From contig CAMCUC010000014.1 of NCBI GenBank assembly GCA_945878875.1, positions 1 to 56,911 on the forward strand: DNA of 56,911 nt. Direction: 5' to 3'. Source of the DNA: Rhizobium sp. Q54 (GTDB lineage: Bacteria > Pseudomonadota > Alphaproteobacteria > Rhizobiales > Beijerinckiaceae). Within the stretch, counting starts at the first letter, position 1; every line of letters begins with the position of its first letter. Of the stretch, positions 45,317-55,441 are shown in pieces. The notes below the pieces were generated by a model, which saw nothing but the letters and a program-made list of their open reading frames with translations, did no database searches and was not told where the DNA came from. The translations under genes and the position numbers were made by a program.

Positions 45317-46144
45317 CTAGCCCCAAAGCCCATGAAAATGATGCACGGGGCCATGGCCTTCGCCAGAGCCCACATCCAGTTTGTCGCTGGCGATCAGCGC
45401 AGCGGTCAAATAGCTTTTGGCGCGCTGCACCGCCGCCGCCAGCTCCATACCGTGCGCAAGGTTTGCCGCTATCGCCGACGACAACGTGCAGCCGGTGCCG
45501 TGCGTGTTGCGCGTGGCCACGCGCGGGGCTTCAAACACATGCGCTGCGCCGTCGAACAGAACGTCGCAGGCCTGCGAGCCCTCCATATGCCCGCCTTTCA
45601 CCAATACTGCTCTGGCCCCGAGCGCATGAATGGCGCGGGCTAATGCTTCAAGTCCCGCTGAATCCTGCGGCGCACTCCCGCCGCTGAGGCGCATGGCTTC
45701 AGGCATATTGGGCGTGACGATGCGCGCCAGCGGCAGCAGATGCGTTATCATCGCCTCCACCACGTCGGGTGCGCCCAGAGCATCGCCGCTGGTGGCCACG
45801 AGCACCGGATCAAGCACAATGTTGCGCGCCCCGTGCGCCCGCAGACGATCAGCCACGGCCTCGACGATGGCGCCGGAGGCGAGCATGCCTAGCTTTACGG
45901 CGTCAACCCGCACGTCGTTAAAGATCGCGTCGATCTGCGCGACAACAAAATCCACCGGCGGCACATGGACTGCGCTCACGCCGCGCGTGTTTTGTGCAGT
46001 GAGCGCAGTGATCGCGGCCATGCCGTAGCAGCCAGAAGCTGAGAAGGTTTTCAAATCCGCCTGCACGCCCGCGCCGCCCGAGGGGTCTGACCCGGCGATG
46101 GAGAGAACGTTGGGGATAGCGCGAGGGATAGCGCTTGAAGTCAT
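45317..46144 (-). CDS. thiD: hydroxymethylpyrimidine/phosphomethylpyrimidine kinase
   Basis: A 275-residue ribokinase-fold enzyme that phosphorylates the pyrimidine moiety for thiamine synthesis. VLSIAGSDPSGGAGVQADLKTF is the substrate motif, and the anion-hole segment THGTGCTLSSAIAANLA carries the catalytic Cys. The ATG at 46144, with AGGA upstream, overlaps the stop of the DUF2937 gene (ATGA). No TPP riboswitch is visible before this pair. Confidence 0.95.
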   Translation of the reverse strand: MTSSAIPRAIPNVLSIAGSDPSGGAGVQADLKTFSASGCYGMAAITALTAQNTRGVSAVHVPPVDFVVAQIDAIFNDVRVDAVKLGMLASGAIVEAVADRLRAHGARNIVLDPVLVATSGDALGAPDVVEAMITHLLPLARIVTPNMPEAMRLSGGSAPQDSAGLEALARAIHALGARAVLVKGGHMEGSQACDVLFDGAAHVFEAPRVATRNTHGTGCTLSSAIAANLAHGMELAAAVQRAKSYLTAALIASDKLDVGSGEGHGPVHHFHGLWG

Positions 46145-46647
46145 GCCTGCATTTTCCTGACGGGACTCAACGGCTTGCGACGCCTTGTGCCCAAAAAGCG
46201 CAAGAGGCCCCATCCCGTCAAGAAGCCTGCGCCCGCCAGTGTCGCGCCCTCCCCGGTGACAGGGACCGCCGGCTCGTAGGCTGACCAGGCGCGGGCGGCG
46301 ATGGCGGGGTCGAACTCGGTCGCCAAAACCTGCAAGCGGGCTAGCGGACCAGCGGTCTCGAAGGCGGCGAGCTGGCGTTGCAGGCGGACGGCGCGGGCGC
46401 TGTCCTCGCGCACACGGGCGGCGCGCTGGCGTACGAACTCGTCCGGATTGGCGCCAAGGCGCGCGACGCCCTGCTCGCGGTTCATCTTCAAATGGGCGGC
46501 GTCGGAATCAAACTCCGCCAGCATGCGGTTGATTTCATCAATCGCGCCACCGAGGCGCTGTCGATATTGCTGCGCATATTCCGGCAATTGGGACGTCAAA
46601 AAAGCAAACGACAAGCCGACAAATAGCGCCAGTCTCCGCAGAATCAT
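46141..46647 (-). CDS. DUF2937 family membrane protein
   Basis: A 168-residue protein with an N-terminal hydrophobic helix (LALFVGLSFAFLTSQLPEYAQQYRQRLGGAIDEI), a central charged helical region and a C-terminal hydrophobic helix near GFLTGWGLLRFLG. This pattern is the DUF2937 family, of unknown function. Its stop overlaps thiD. A long periplasmic coiled region between the two helices is likely. Confidence 0.85.
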   Translation of the reverse strand: MILRRLALFVGLSFAFLTSQLPEYAQQYRQRLGGAIDEINRMLAEFDSDAAHLKMNREQGVARLGANPDEFVRQRAARVREDSARAVRLQRQLAAFETAGPLARLQVLATEFDPAIAARAWSAYEPAVPVTGEGATLAGAGFLTGWGLLRFLGTRRRKPLSPVRKMQA

Positions 46648-46717
46648 GATCGTCTCCGACGCGATTAGGCAAGCTCAAGATAGCAGGCCTGCGCGCCGGA
46701 ACAAACTCTGCGAGCGT

Positions 46718-48355
46718 TTAGCTGCGCGGCTCCAGTCTTCCCGTCGTCATGGGGGACGTCATGGGAGTCGCAATCGCGGGCGCAAACATCAGGTAGGAGG
46801 CCTCCGCGCGCGCTGCCGAACGCAAGCCGCTCGCCGCGGCCGGGCTGTCGGGCAGAGCGCTGGCGATGCTCTGCGCATTTGTCAGCGAGGCGAAATTGGA
46901 GCGGTCGAGTCGGGCTGGCGTGAGCGCGATTTTGCGAGCCTGAAGAGCGCGGGCGGCGCTGGTCTGGGCGGGCGTTGCGGTGCGCGACGTACGGGTGGCG
47001 CGCGGCAAAGCGGTGAGTTCGGACGAGGCGGCCGCATAAGCCATCACGCCGGGGGCTTGCCCGTCAGCATTGTTGCGCCCGTCGGTGATGAGCGGCGGCA
47101 GTCCCGCGCTGGCCAGATTCGTATGTCTGACAGGCGGCATCGGGATGGACGCAAGGGAGATTGAGGTGGCTTTGGAGATCGAGGCGGTCGTATCGGCATA
47201 CGAGACCATCAGCTCGTTGGGACGCGTCGGAGGCAAGGGCGCCGAAGCTGCAACAACCAGGACGGGCGCTACGGAAACGGCGGCAGGCGCATCAGGCCGG
47301 CGCGGCGGAAGCGGCGCATTCGAGCCGGGGCGAACCGGAGCAAGGCTGGCGGTGAGCACCGGCGAAACGGACGCTGGCGCAGCAATTGGCGGCGTAACTG
47401 GCACCACAACCGGAGGCATAACAGGCCGGGGCGCCGTAACCGCACGGCGGGCTGCCTCAGCGATAACCGGCGAACGACTGGCATCACTGCGGAAGAAGGC
47501 TGCGGCGGAGCCGTCTTCGCTGGCCGCTGGCGCATAGGCAGCCATCTGCACCGGCGCCGCCCTGCCGCGCGTGCGCGTGACGGGTTTGGCACCTTCGTCG
47601 TCGTCTTCGCCAAAGCCAAACAGGCTGGCGAAGAAGCCCTTCGACTTGACCTGCTCAAGGCTTGGCGCGGAGGAATCGCCGCGCGAGGCCAGCTCAATGC
47701 GAGCCTCCTCATAGCGCGCCAGCGGCTGGCCATTGGTGGGCAGATGCACCGTCTTGCCATTAGGGAACAGGCGGGCAAGCTGATCGTAACTCATGCGTGG
47801 CCAGGCTCGTACGCTGCCAACGTCCAGATGCACGAAGTTTGAATCCGGGTAATATCCAACTCCGCCGCGCTGCAAACGCATCGCGGTTTCGCGAATGCGG
47901 GCCATCGAGACGTCGGACACATGAATGTCCATCGCGCGGCCCTGCATGTGCTGGGAGAATTCAGCAACCCCGCGCGAGCGGCGGCGCAACATAGAATTGG
48001 TGGCCGGGGACCGATAGGCCGATTGCACCCGCACCGGAGCCGACGAGCCTGCTCCGCGCTGGGCCTCCCAGATCACATCAAACAGGCGTGGGTCCATCTT
48101 GGTGGTGGCGTCGTTGCGCCAGTCGCGCAGGAACCAGTTGAGCTTTTTCAACGCGGCAGCATCGTACGAACCATTGACGCGGAAAGCGACCGAGATCGAT
48201 TCTTGCGTATGGGCGTGATGCAAATTGATGACGCGCGTGTCGCCGTTGGCGATGGCCGTTTGCGTCGATGAGGGAATGATTGCGACCAGCGCCGCGCCCA
48301 GAAGGCAGGCGGCTGCGACGGTCGGAATACGGAAGCCGGGGTGCGATACGCGCAA
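46718..48355 (-). CDS. DUF882 (YcbK-like, peptidase M15 fold) protein
   Basis: A 545-residue secreted protein. After the signal peptide, residues 40-210 form a DUF882/M15-type zinc peptidase-like domain: VQSAYRSPATNSML, SQHMQGRAMDIHVSD (His and Asp ligands) and NFVHLDVGSVRAW (last His ligand). These related enzymes cleave D,D or L,D bonds in peptidoglycan. The C-terminal 300 residues are Pro/Ala/Val-rich and disordered, unusual in length for this family. The start is TTG at 48355, since an in-frame stop precedes it. AAGG lies nine bases upstream. Confidence 0.85.
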   Translation of the reverse strand: MRVSHPGFRIPTVAAACLLGAALVAIIPSSTQTAIANGDTRVINLHHAHTQESISVAFRVNGSYDAAALKKLNWFLRDWRNDATTKMDPRLFDVIWEAQRGAGSSAPVRVQSAYRSPATNSMLRRRSRGVAEFSQHMQGRAMDIHVSDVSMARIRETAMRLQRGGVGYYPDSNFVHLDVGSVRAWPRMSYDQLARLFPNGKTVHLPTNGQPLARYEEARIELASRGDSSAPSLEQVKSKGFFASLFGFGEDDDEGAKPVTRTRGRAAPVQMAAYAPAASEDGSAAAFFRSDASRSPVIAEAARRAVTAPRPVMPPVVVPVTPPIAAPASVSPVLTASLAPVRPGSNAPLPPRRPDAPAAVSVAPVLVVAASAPLPPTRPNELMVSYADTTASISKATSISLASIPMPPVRHTNLASAGLPPLITDGRNNADGQAPGVMAYAAASSELTALPRATRTSRTATPAQTSAARALQARKIALTPARLDRSNFASLTNAQSIASALPDSPAAASGLRSAARAEASYLMFAPAIATPMTSPMTTGRLEPRS

Positions 48356-48568
48356 TCACTCAAACCTTATCGCAGGGCTTTGAGGCCCGTCGCTACACAA
48401 TCCGCCAGTCAAAACGCGAGCTGGCGGTAACCTGAGCAAGTTATGAAGGAGAAGCGTTAATTTTGAGTGAGGAGAGGCCGGAACCGCTTCGGCGTTTTAA
48501 TCGGCAAATGCCCGAAGATGCGCGCGAGACCGCGAGCGGTCGAAAGGGGCGCTTCTATGGACCGCGCC

Positions 48569-50365
48569 CTACAAACCCAGCGCCGTGCGAACTTTACGCG
48601 AATGGCCGTAGATGTCCTCGCGGACCTCAAGCTTGCCGATCTCGTCAGTAAAAATGGTAAAATATTGCAGGTGGACGGGAATGTGGCTGGCAAGGCGCAC
48701 TGTCTTTTCGTTGCGACCGCCAACCATTTTACGCAACCGCTCCTCGCTCCAGTCTGGCGGCAGCAGGGCTTGCGCCAGCGCAAACGGCTTCTCGACGCGC
48801 ACGCAGCCATGGCTGTAGGCGCGGCGCGGATTGGCGAACAGGGCGCGCGAGGGCGTGTCGTGCAGATAGACGGCATGATCGTTGGGGAACATGAACTTGA
48901 TCTGCCCCAGCGCATTGCGCTCGCCCGGCGGCTGACGAACGCTCATCTGGCCGCCGCGCTGCACCACTTCATAGCCGCGTTTGGTGAAATAACCCGGGTC
49001 TTTCTGGAACGCGGGCAGCATCTCCTTGCGCAGGATCGAAGGCGGCACGTTCCAGTATGGATTAACGACCAGATATTCCATCGAATCCGAGAAAATCGGC
49101 GTCTGTGTCTCAACCTTGCCGACGATGACGCGGGCCCGGTGAACCACCTTTTCGTTTCGCGTCACCTTCACCTGATAATCGGGAATGTTCACTTCAACGC
49201 GGGTCGCGCCCAGATCGCGCGGCAGCCAGCGCCAGCGCTCCATATTGGAGATGATCTCGCCCTCCAATTGCACGGGATCGCCACCCGACAGCGCCGAGAT
49301 GGTGCGAGCCGTCAACGCGCCGCTGGCGGGCAATCCATTGGCGCGCTGAAATTCCGCCACCTGGCTGGCGACGCGGGTATCGTAGACGAGCGCAGCATCG
49401 GAGGCTTCCTCATTGACGTCGACGCCAAAGCGGGCGCGGACCAGCGGCACGCGCGGATCTTTCATGCCTACTTTCAGCACCGGCCCAGCCGCAATGCGGG
49501 CGCGCGCAACGATTGCGGGGCTTTCGCGCCGCACCTCCTGAAGCTTGTCCCGCAAGGCGCGATATTGCGCGTGCGGCGGGTTGAACGCGTGCAGTGCCTC
49601 CCCGGCGTCAGGCGAAGTCGAAACGTCAACCAGAATCGTCGCCGGATCAGAAATTTCAGGCTTTGCGGTGATGAGAACCGAGATCGAACGCGGCTCAATG
49701 CGGGCTCCGCCTGCTTGCCGGGCGTAGCCGACAACGGCGTGCGAAAGCGCCAGTTCAGCTCTGGTCAGAATCGCAAGATCACCTTCAGGCAGAGCGGAAA
49801 TGGAATATTGGGACACATCGAGCCCATCGTCGTGGGCGCGCTCCAGACGGCGCAAAGCTGCACGGGCGGCGGGCGTCCAGTCTGCGGGCAAACCCGCGCC
49901 GTCCTTCAGCCAGAGCGGCGCAAAATCGCGCGCGGCGTAGAAAGCGGCCACCGCTTCACGCTCGCGTCGCAAACCCGAGGCTGGCGTCTGGCCCGGCCGG
50001 GAGCGCGACACGCTCTCCCCGGCGCTGGCGGAAATCGCGTCACGCAACGCGGCGGCGACTGGCGAAATCTGCGGAGAAATTTCCGGCGCGTTTTCCTGCG
50101 AATTTTCCTTTGAAACTTCCTTTGAAGTTTCCTGCTTGGGCGCTTCAACGACGGGCGTTTGCGGCGCGCTCAATTCAAAGAAAAGCGGTGCCGGCGTCTC
50201 GGCGGGAGCGACGACATTAACGGAAACCTGGGCGGCGACGGAGCTTGCTGGCTCAAGCGCAGGAAAATCTTCATCCAGCGTGGACGCCAACGCTGAGGAG
50301 GCGACAAGAAGAACCGCCAGAACAGTTTTTCCAGCCAGCTTCGAGCCGCAAACCCAGATGCTCAT
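48569..50365 (-). CDS. YcbB-type L,D-transpeptidase
   Basis: A 598-residue periplasmic L,D-transpeptidase. The ATG at 50365 with GGGAGG upstream starts a signal-anchor (GKTVLAVLLVASSALA). The N-terminal half has a Ser/Glu/Gln-rich low-complexity stretch (ETSKEVSKENSQENAPEIS), then a scaffold and PG-binding-like region (FGVDVNEEASDAALVYDT). The YkuD catalytic domain carries WNVPPSILRKEMLP and the catalytic YSHGCVRVEKPFALAQ. It forms 3-3 peptidoglycan cross-links. Longer in-frame extension (TTG at 50413) is less supported. Confidence 0.92.
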   Translation of the reverse strand: MSIWVCGSKLAGKTVLAVLLVASSALASTLDEDFPALEPASSVAAQVSVNVVAPAETPAPLFFELSAPQTPVVEAPKQETSKEVSKENSQENAPEISPQISPVAAALRDAISASAGESVSRSRPGQTPASGLRREREAVAAFYAARDFAPLWLKDGAGLPADWTPAARAALRRLERAHDDGLDVSQYSISALPEGDLAILTRAELALSHAVVGYARQAGGARIEPRSISVLITAKPEISDPATILVDVSTSPDAGEALHAFNPPHAQYRALRDKLQEVRRESPAIVARARIAAGPVLKVGMKDPRVPLVRARFGVDVNEEASDAALVYDTRVASQVAEFQRANGLPASGALTARTISALSGGDPVQLEGEIISNMERWRWLPRDLGATRVEVNIPDYQVKVTRNEKVVHRARVIVGKVETQTPIFSDSMEYLVVNPYWNVPPSILRKEMLPAFQKDPGYFTKRGYEVVQRGGQMSVRQPPGERNALGQIKFMFPNDHAVYLHDTPSRALFANPRRAYSHGCVRVEKPFALAQALLPPDWSEERLRKMVGGRNEKTVRLASHIPVHLQYFTIFTDEIGKLEVREDIYGHSRKVRTALGL

Positions 50366-50460
50366 TCCGACCTCCCGGGCTAGCGGCGGTGCCTTTCGCC
50401 CGTGGATTTTCAACCACAGGCATTACGAAAACTCAAGCTAAAGCTAGCGCGCTTCGGCGC

Positions 50461-51945
<1,485 letters not shown>

Positions 51946-52262
51946 CGTGCCCCTTGTCCGCGCCGGACCCCGACGCGCAAAGAGCAATTTGACCAATTAG
52001 GGTAAATGACGCGTTAAGCTCCCGCCAATCAGGCGCGAAAAAGCACTTCTTAGTTAAGCTTGTGCTTTCAAAAGGCAAACAGTTTTTTTTTGTAATCTTG
52101 ACGGATGGTAAGAAAAAAATTGCAGCCCGGCTGGTCTGCAATCACAGATGCTGGGTTAGCCTGCGCCTTGCCAAATCACGTCGCCGCGCGATACCCAAAC
52201 GAGGTTTTACAAACGCTTCGTTCAAACATGATCCGCGCGCTGCATCGCACCTTTTTACATGA
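51946..52262. other. 317-bp divergent intergenic region between regulator and pepF
   Basis: No gene is visible. The stretch is AT-rich relative to the surroundings. AAAGCAC (52040-52046) is inverted as GTGCTTT (52062-52068), and nine Ts follow at 52082-52090. It must contain the promoters of the leftward sigma-54 regulator and of rightward pepF. No clear -24/-12 site was found. Confidence 0.4.
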
Positions 52263-54107
52263 ATGGCCCACATGACCAATTCAACGAACAGCTCCATCGC
52301 TTCAGCCGCAGCCGATAGCAATGCTGCATTCGGCGCTCTTCCTGAATGGAATCTTGCCGATCTTTACCCCGGCATGGAATCTACTCCCTATCGTGACGAC
52401 CTCGCCCGCGCCGAGGCCCAATGCCGGGCCTTCGCGCAAGCATGGCGCGGCAAGCTCGCTGACATTGCCTCCGCGCCGGACGCCAGCAATGTGCTGGCTC
52501 AGGCCGTGCGCGAATATGAGGCGCTGGAGGATTTGCTGGGCCGCATTATGTCCTATGCAAGCCTCATCTATACCGGGGACACGACGGACGCGACGCGCGC
52601 CAAATTCTATGGCGACGCGCAGGAGAAGATCACGAACGCATCTTCCGATCTGCTGTTCTTCACGCTGGAATTAAACCGCATCGACGATGCCGCGCTTGAC
52701 GCTGCCATGTCGGCGGCCCCGCTCAACCATTGGCGGCCATGGCTTGAGGACGTGCGCTTTGAGAAGCCCTACCAGCTCGAAGACAAGCTGGAGCAAGTGT
52801 TCCACGAGAAGTCGATCACGGGACGGAGCGCATGGAATCGTCTGTTCGACGAGACGATGTCTTCGCTGCGCTTCAACGTGCAGGGGCGCGAGCTGGCGCT
52901 GGAGCCAACACTTAACCTGATGCAAGATCCCACCGAAGACGTGCGTAAAAGCGCGGCCATCGCGCTTGGGGAAACGCTGGGCGCCAATCTGCGTACGTTT
53001 GCGCTCATCACAAATACGCTGGCCAAGGACAAGGAAATCTCCGACCGCTGGCGCGGCTTTGAAGACGTGGCCGACAGCCGGCATCTCTCCAACCGCGTCG
53101 AGCGCGAAGTGGTGGACGCGCTGGTCGACGCCGTGCAAGGTGCCTATCCGCGCCTTTCGCATCGCTATTATAAACTGAAAGCCAAATGGTTCGGCGTTGA
53201 GGCGCTCGATTACTGGAACCGCAACGCTCCGCTGCCCGACACGCCGACGCATGTTTACCGCTGGGAGGAGGCGCGCGAGATCGTGCTGTCCGCCTATGGC
53301 AAGTTTTCGCCGCAGCTGGCCAACATTGCCCGCCGCTTTTTCGACGAGCGCTGGATCGACGCGCCTGTGCGCCCCGGCAAGGCGCCGGGCGCGTTCGCCC
53401 ATCCCACCGTGCCCTCCGCGCATCCTTATGTGATGCTGAACTATCAGGGCAAGCCGCGCGACGTGATGACGCTGGCCCATGAATTGGGCCATGGCGTGCA
53501 TCAGGTTCTGGCCGCCCACAACGGCGCGCTGATGGCGCAAACGCCCTTGACGCTGGCCGAAACTGCCTCCGTGTTTGGCGAGATGCTGACGTTCCGTTCG
53601 CTGCTGGCCGTCACCACGAACCCGCAGCAGCGCCGCACGATGCTGGCCTCAAAGGTTGAGGACATGCTCAACACCGTGGTGCGGCAGATTGCGTTCTATT
53701 CGTTTGAGCGCAAGCTGCACATGCAGCGCCGCGAGGGAGAACTCACCGCCGAGCAGATCTCGGAACTCTGGATGAGCGTGCAGGGGGAAAGCCTCGGGCC
53801 GTCGATAAGGCTGGGGCCGGGATATGAAACCTTCTGGGCCTATATTCCGCACTTCGTGCATTCGCCGTTCTACGTCTACGCCTATGCGTTCGGCGACTGC
53901 CTCGTGAACTCGCTGTATGGCGTTTATCAAAACGCGAACGAGGGCTTTCAGGACCGCTATTTTGCGCTGCTGTCAGCTGGCGGCACAAAGCATCATAGCG
54001 AGCTGCTGGCGCCGTTTGGACTGGACGCGCGCGACCCCGCCTTCTGGCAGATCGGCCTCAATATGATTGAAGGCATGATCGCGGAGCTGGAAGTGATGGA
54101 GGGGTGA
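52263..54107 (+). CDS. pepF: oligoendopeptidase F
   Basis: A 614-residue M3B metallopeptidase that cleaves medium-length peptides in the cytoplasm. The zinc motif LAHELGHGVHQVL (His, Glu, His) is near the middle of the C-terminal half. GKAPGAFAHPTVPSAHPYVMLNYQGKPRDVMTLAHE and VFGEMLTFRSLL are conserved around it. The first ATG at 52263 has a poor ribosome-binding site, and a second ATG is nine bases on. Confidence 0.93.
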   Translation: MAHMTNSTNSSIASAAADSNAAFGALPEWNLADLYPGMESTPYRDDLARAEAQCRAFAQAWRGKLADIASAPDASNVLAQAVREYEALEDLLGRIMSYASLIYTGDTTDATRAKFYGDAQEKITNASSDLLFFTLELNRIDDAALDAAMSAAPLNHWRPWLEDVRFEKPYQLEDKLEQVFHEKSITGRSAWNRLFDETMSSLRFNVQGRELALEPTLNLMQDPTEDVRKSAAIALGETLGANLRTFALITNTLAKDKEISDRWRGFEDVADSRHLSNRVEREVVDALVDAVQGAYPRLSHRYYKLKAKWFGVEALDYWNRNAPLPDTPTHVYRWEEAREIVLSAYGKFSPQLANIARRFFDERWIDAPVRPGKAPGAFAHPTVPSAHPYVMLNYQGKPRDVMTLAHELGHGVHQVLAAHNGALMAQTPLTLAETASVFGEMLTFRSLLAVTTNPQQRRTMLASKVEDMLNTVVRQIAFYSFERKLHMQRREGELTAEQISELWMSVQGESLGPSIRLGPGYETFWAYIPHFVHSPFYVYAYAFGDCLVNSLYGVYQNANEGFQDRYFALLSAGGTKHHSELLAPFGLDARDPAFWQIGLNMIEGMIAELEVMEG

Positions 54108-54133
54108 GGCGCAAAGGGTATTGAAACGAGACA

Positions 54134-54161
54134 GGCGCCCGGCTCAGGTGAGACGGGCGCC
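54134..54161. terminator. hairpin between convergent pepF and cysteine-repeat gene
   Basis: GGCGCCCG (54134-54141) pairs with CGGGCGCC (54154-54161) around a twelve-base loop, between the ends of pepF (54107) and the leftward gene at 54194. No T-run follows on either strand, so a bidirectional terminator is likely but not certain. Confidence 0.5.
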
Positions 54162-54193
54162 CGGGGTTCAATGTTTAGTACAGGCGTATTGCC

Positions 54194-55195
54194 CTAGTTT
54201 TTGTAGGGAAGATTGTGAATAACCATAAGGTCTGGGGCTGGCGAAGCTAGCACCTTACCTGTAGCCGAGCACTTCCTGTACATCGGCCAGCGAACTTCCG
54301 TCTGGACGAGATTGTACCATACGCATGCCTTCGCAGTTACAGTTTTGTCACCCACTGCAAGCGTGATTTCTTTATCGAAGAAATCTTTATTGGTGTGCGA
54401 CGTTCCCTGTGAAAAACCAAAAGTGATCTTATTCAGGTTTGCAAACTTTTCATAGTTTTTAAGATGCGGATCGGCGCCTTTAGTCTCGCAGTTGATGTAT
54501 CGCGGCAAGAAGGCGAGCGACTGGAAGAAATTGCTCCACTGACAGGCGCTCATTGTGTGGTGCTTGCCGTTAACTTCCTTTGTTACTCTCGTAATTTTCT
54601 TCAGCTCCACGGGAACGTCTGGAGCATTGCCAGTCTGTCCCGCCTCCCACGCCTTCTCTGCTTGAATTCTGGCAGATTTCGTGGCCCCGACAAACTTAGG
54701 TTTCAGATAATCATTGGCTGAATACATGCCATAGCTGGCCCTATGCGTCTTATTGTTATTGTTATCCTTGCATTGCAAATAAAGCGGTGTGCGATGGCGC
54801 GACTGGATGTAATTGAAAACGCCGCAAGGGGCCTTGTCGTAGTGCTGATCAATTTCAAACCGGATATGACCGGGAATGTATACATCAGTATGATTTTGCT
54901 GATTGCTCTTGGCCATCAATGCTTGAGCGTTATCTGAAAAATTACCTGGGTGAGACTTTTGATGGAATTTTGCACGCCATTCTGCCTTCGTTTTGCCGTC
55001 GCAATTCGTGTAAACCGGCCAAAGGCTTATAGACTGATGGAAATTGTACCAGTAACAACCCTCCAACGAAAACGGGCCGCCAATATAGCGCTCCGATTTG
55101 CTTCCCTTATTAGTGGTCGAAGCCGTCGCCGGCAGCGCCAGCGCGATGGGCAGAAGGCTCGCAAACGCGAGCAGAATCGTACGGTAAACACTCAT
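54194..55195 (-). CDS. secreted four-repeat cysteine protein A (unknown family)
   Basis: A 333-residue protein with a Sec signal peptide (hydrophobic 6-22, cleavage near residue 26, LPATAS). The mature part has exactly eight cysteines: 47/65, 124/142, 218/236 and 291/309. Each pair brackets a 19-residue motif, such as CYWYNFHQSISLWPVYTNC, with invariant Asn at position 5 and Gln at position 8. Each motif is preceded by a beta-strand-like segment of the type ITLxVG. A conserved APDV occurs between motifs 2 and 3. The start ATG 55195 has GGAG seven bases upstream. It lies downstream of a paralogue with 246 bp between. The DNA is clearly more AT-rich than neighbours (24 G/C in the 60 bases from 54361). 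I recognise no described family. Intra-motif disulfides are inferred. Confidence 0.8.
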   Translation of the reverse strand: MSVYRTILLAFASLLPIALALPATASTTNKGSKSERYIGGPFSLEGCYWYNFHQSISLWPVYTNCDGKTKAEWRAKFHQKSHPGNFSDNAQALMAKSNQQNHTDVYIPGHIRFEIDQHYDKAPCGVFNYIQSRHRTPLYLQCKDNNNNKTHRASYGMYSANDYLKPKFVGATKSARIQAEKAWEAGQTGNAPDVPVELKKITRVTKEVNGKHHTMSACQWSNFFQSLAFLPRYINCETKGADPHLKNYEKFANLNKITFGFSQGTSHTNKDFFDKEITLAVGDKTVTAKACVWYNLVQTEVRWPMYRKCSATGKVLASPAPDLMVIHNLPYKN

Positions 55196-55441
55196 AAAAA
55201 AACTCCACTTTGAATCTTTTTTACAAACTGCGGCGAGTGGCCGGTCGTGGCTAATGAACAATTACACTGTCCTTCGAGGCCAAGCTCAAGTCAAATACAG
55301 GCTTGTAGAAACCTTATTTATTTATTTTAATACAATCGTTTTTTCGTTTAATTTTTACTGACTGGAAAAGATCAAAGAGCAGACAGGATTGTTTAGAAAC
55401 CCTGCACTTCAACGCTAGTCTTCTTGTCACGTTGCGTATTT

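Noticed and set aside
46141..46717. TPP riboswitch controlling thiD
   Set aside because: No thi-box-like conserved elements (CTGAGA, ACCTGATCTGG-type) are seen upstream of the DUF2937-thiD unit.
48467..50113. 548-residue forward frame opposite the YcbB-type transpeptidase
   Set aside because: Shadow of the real reverse-strand gene, which has a signal peptide, catalytic SHGCVRV and a strong ribosome-binding site. The shadow has none of these.
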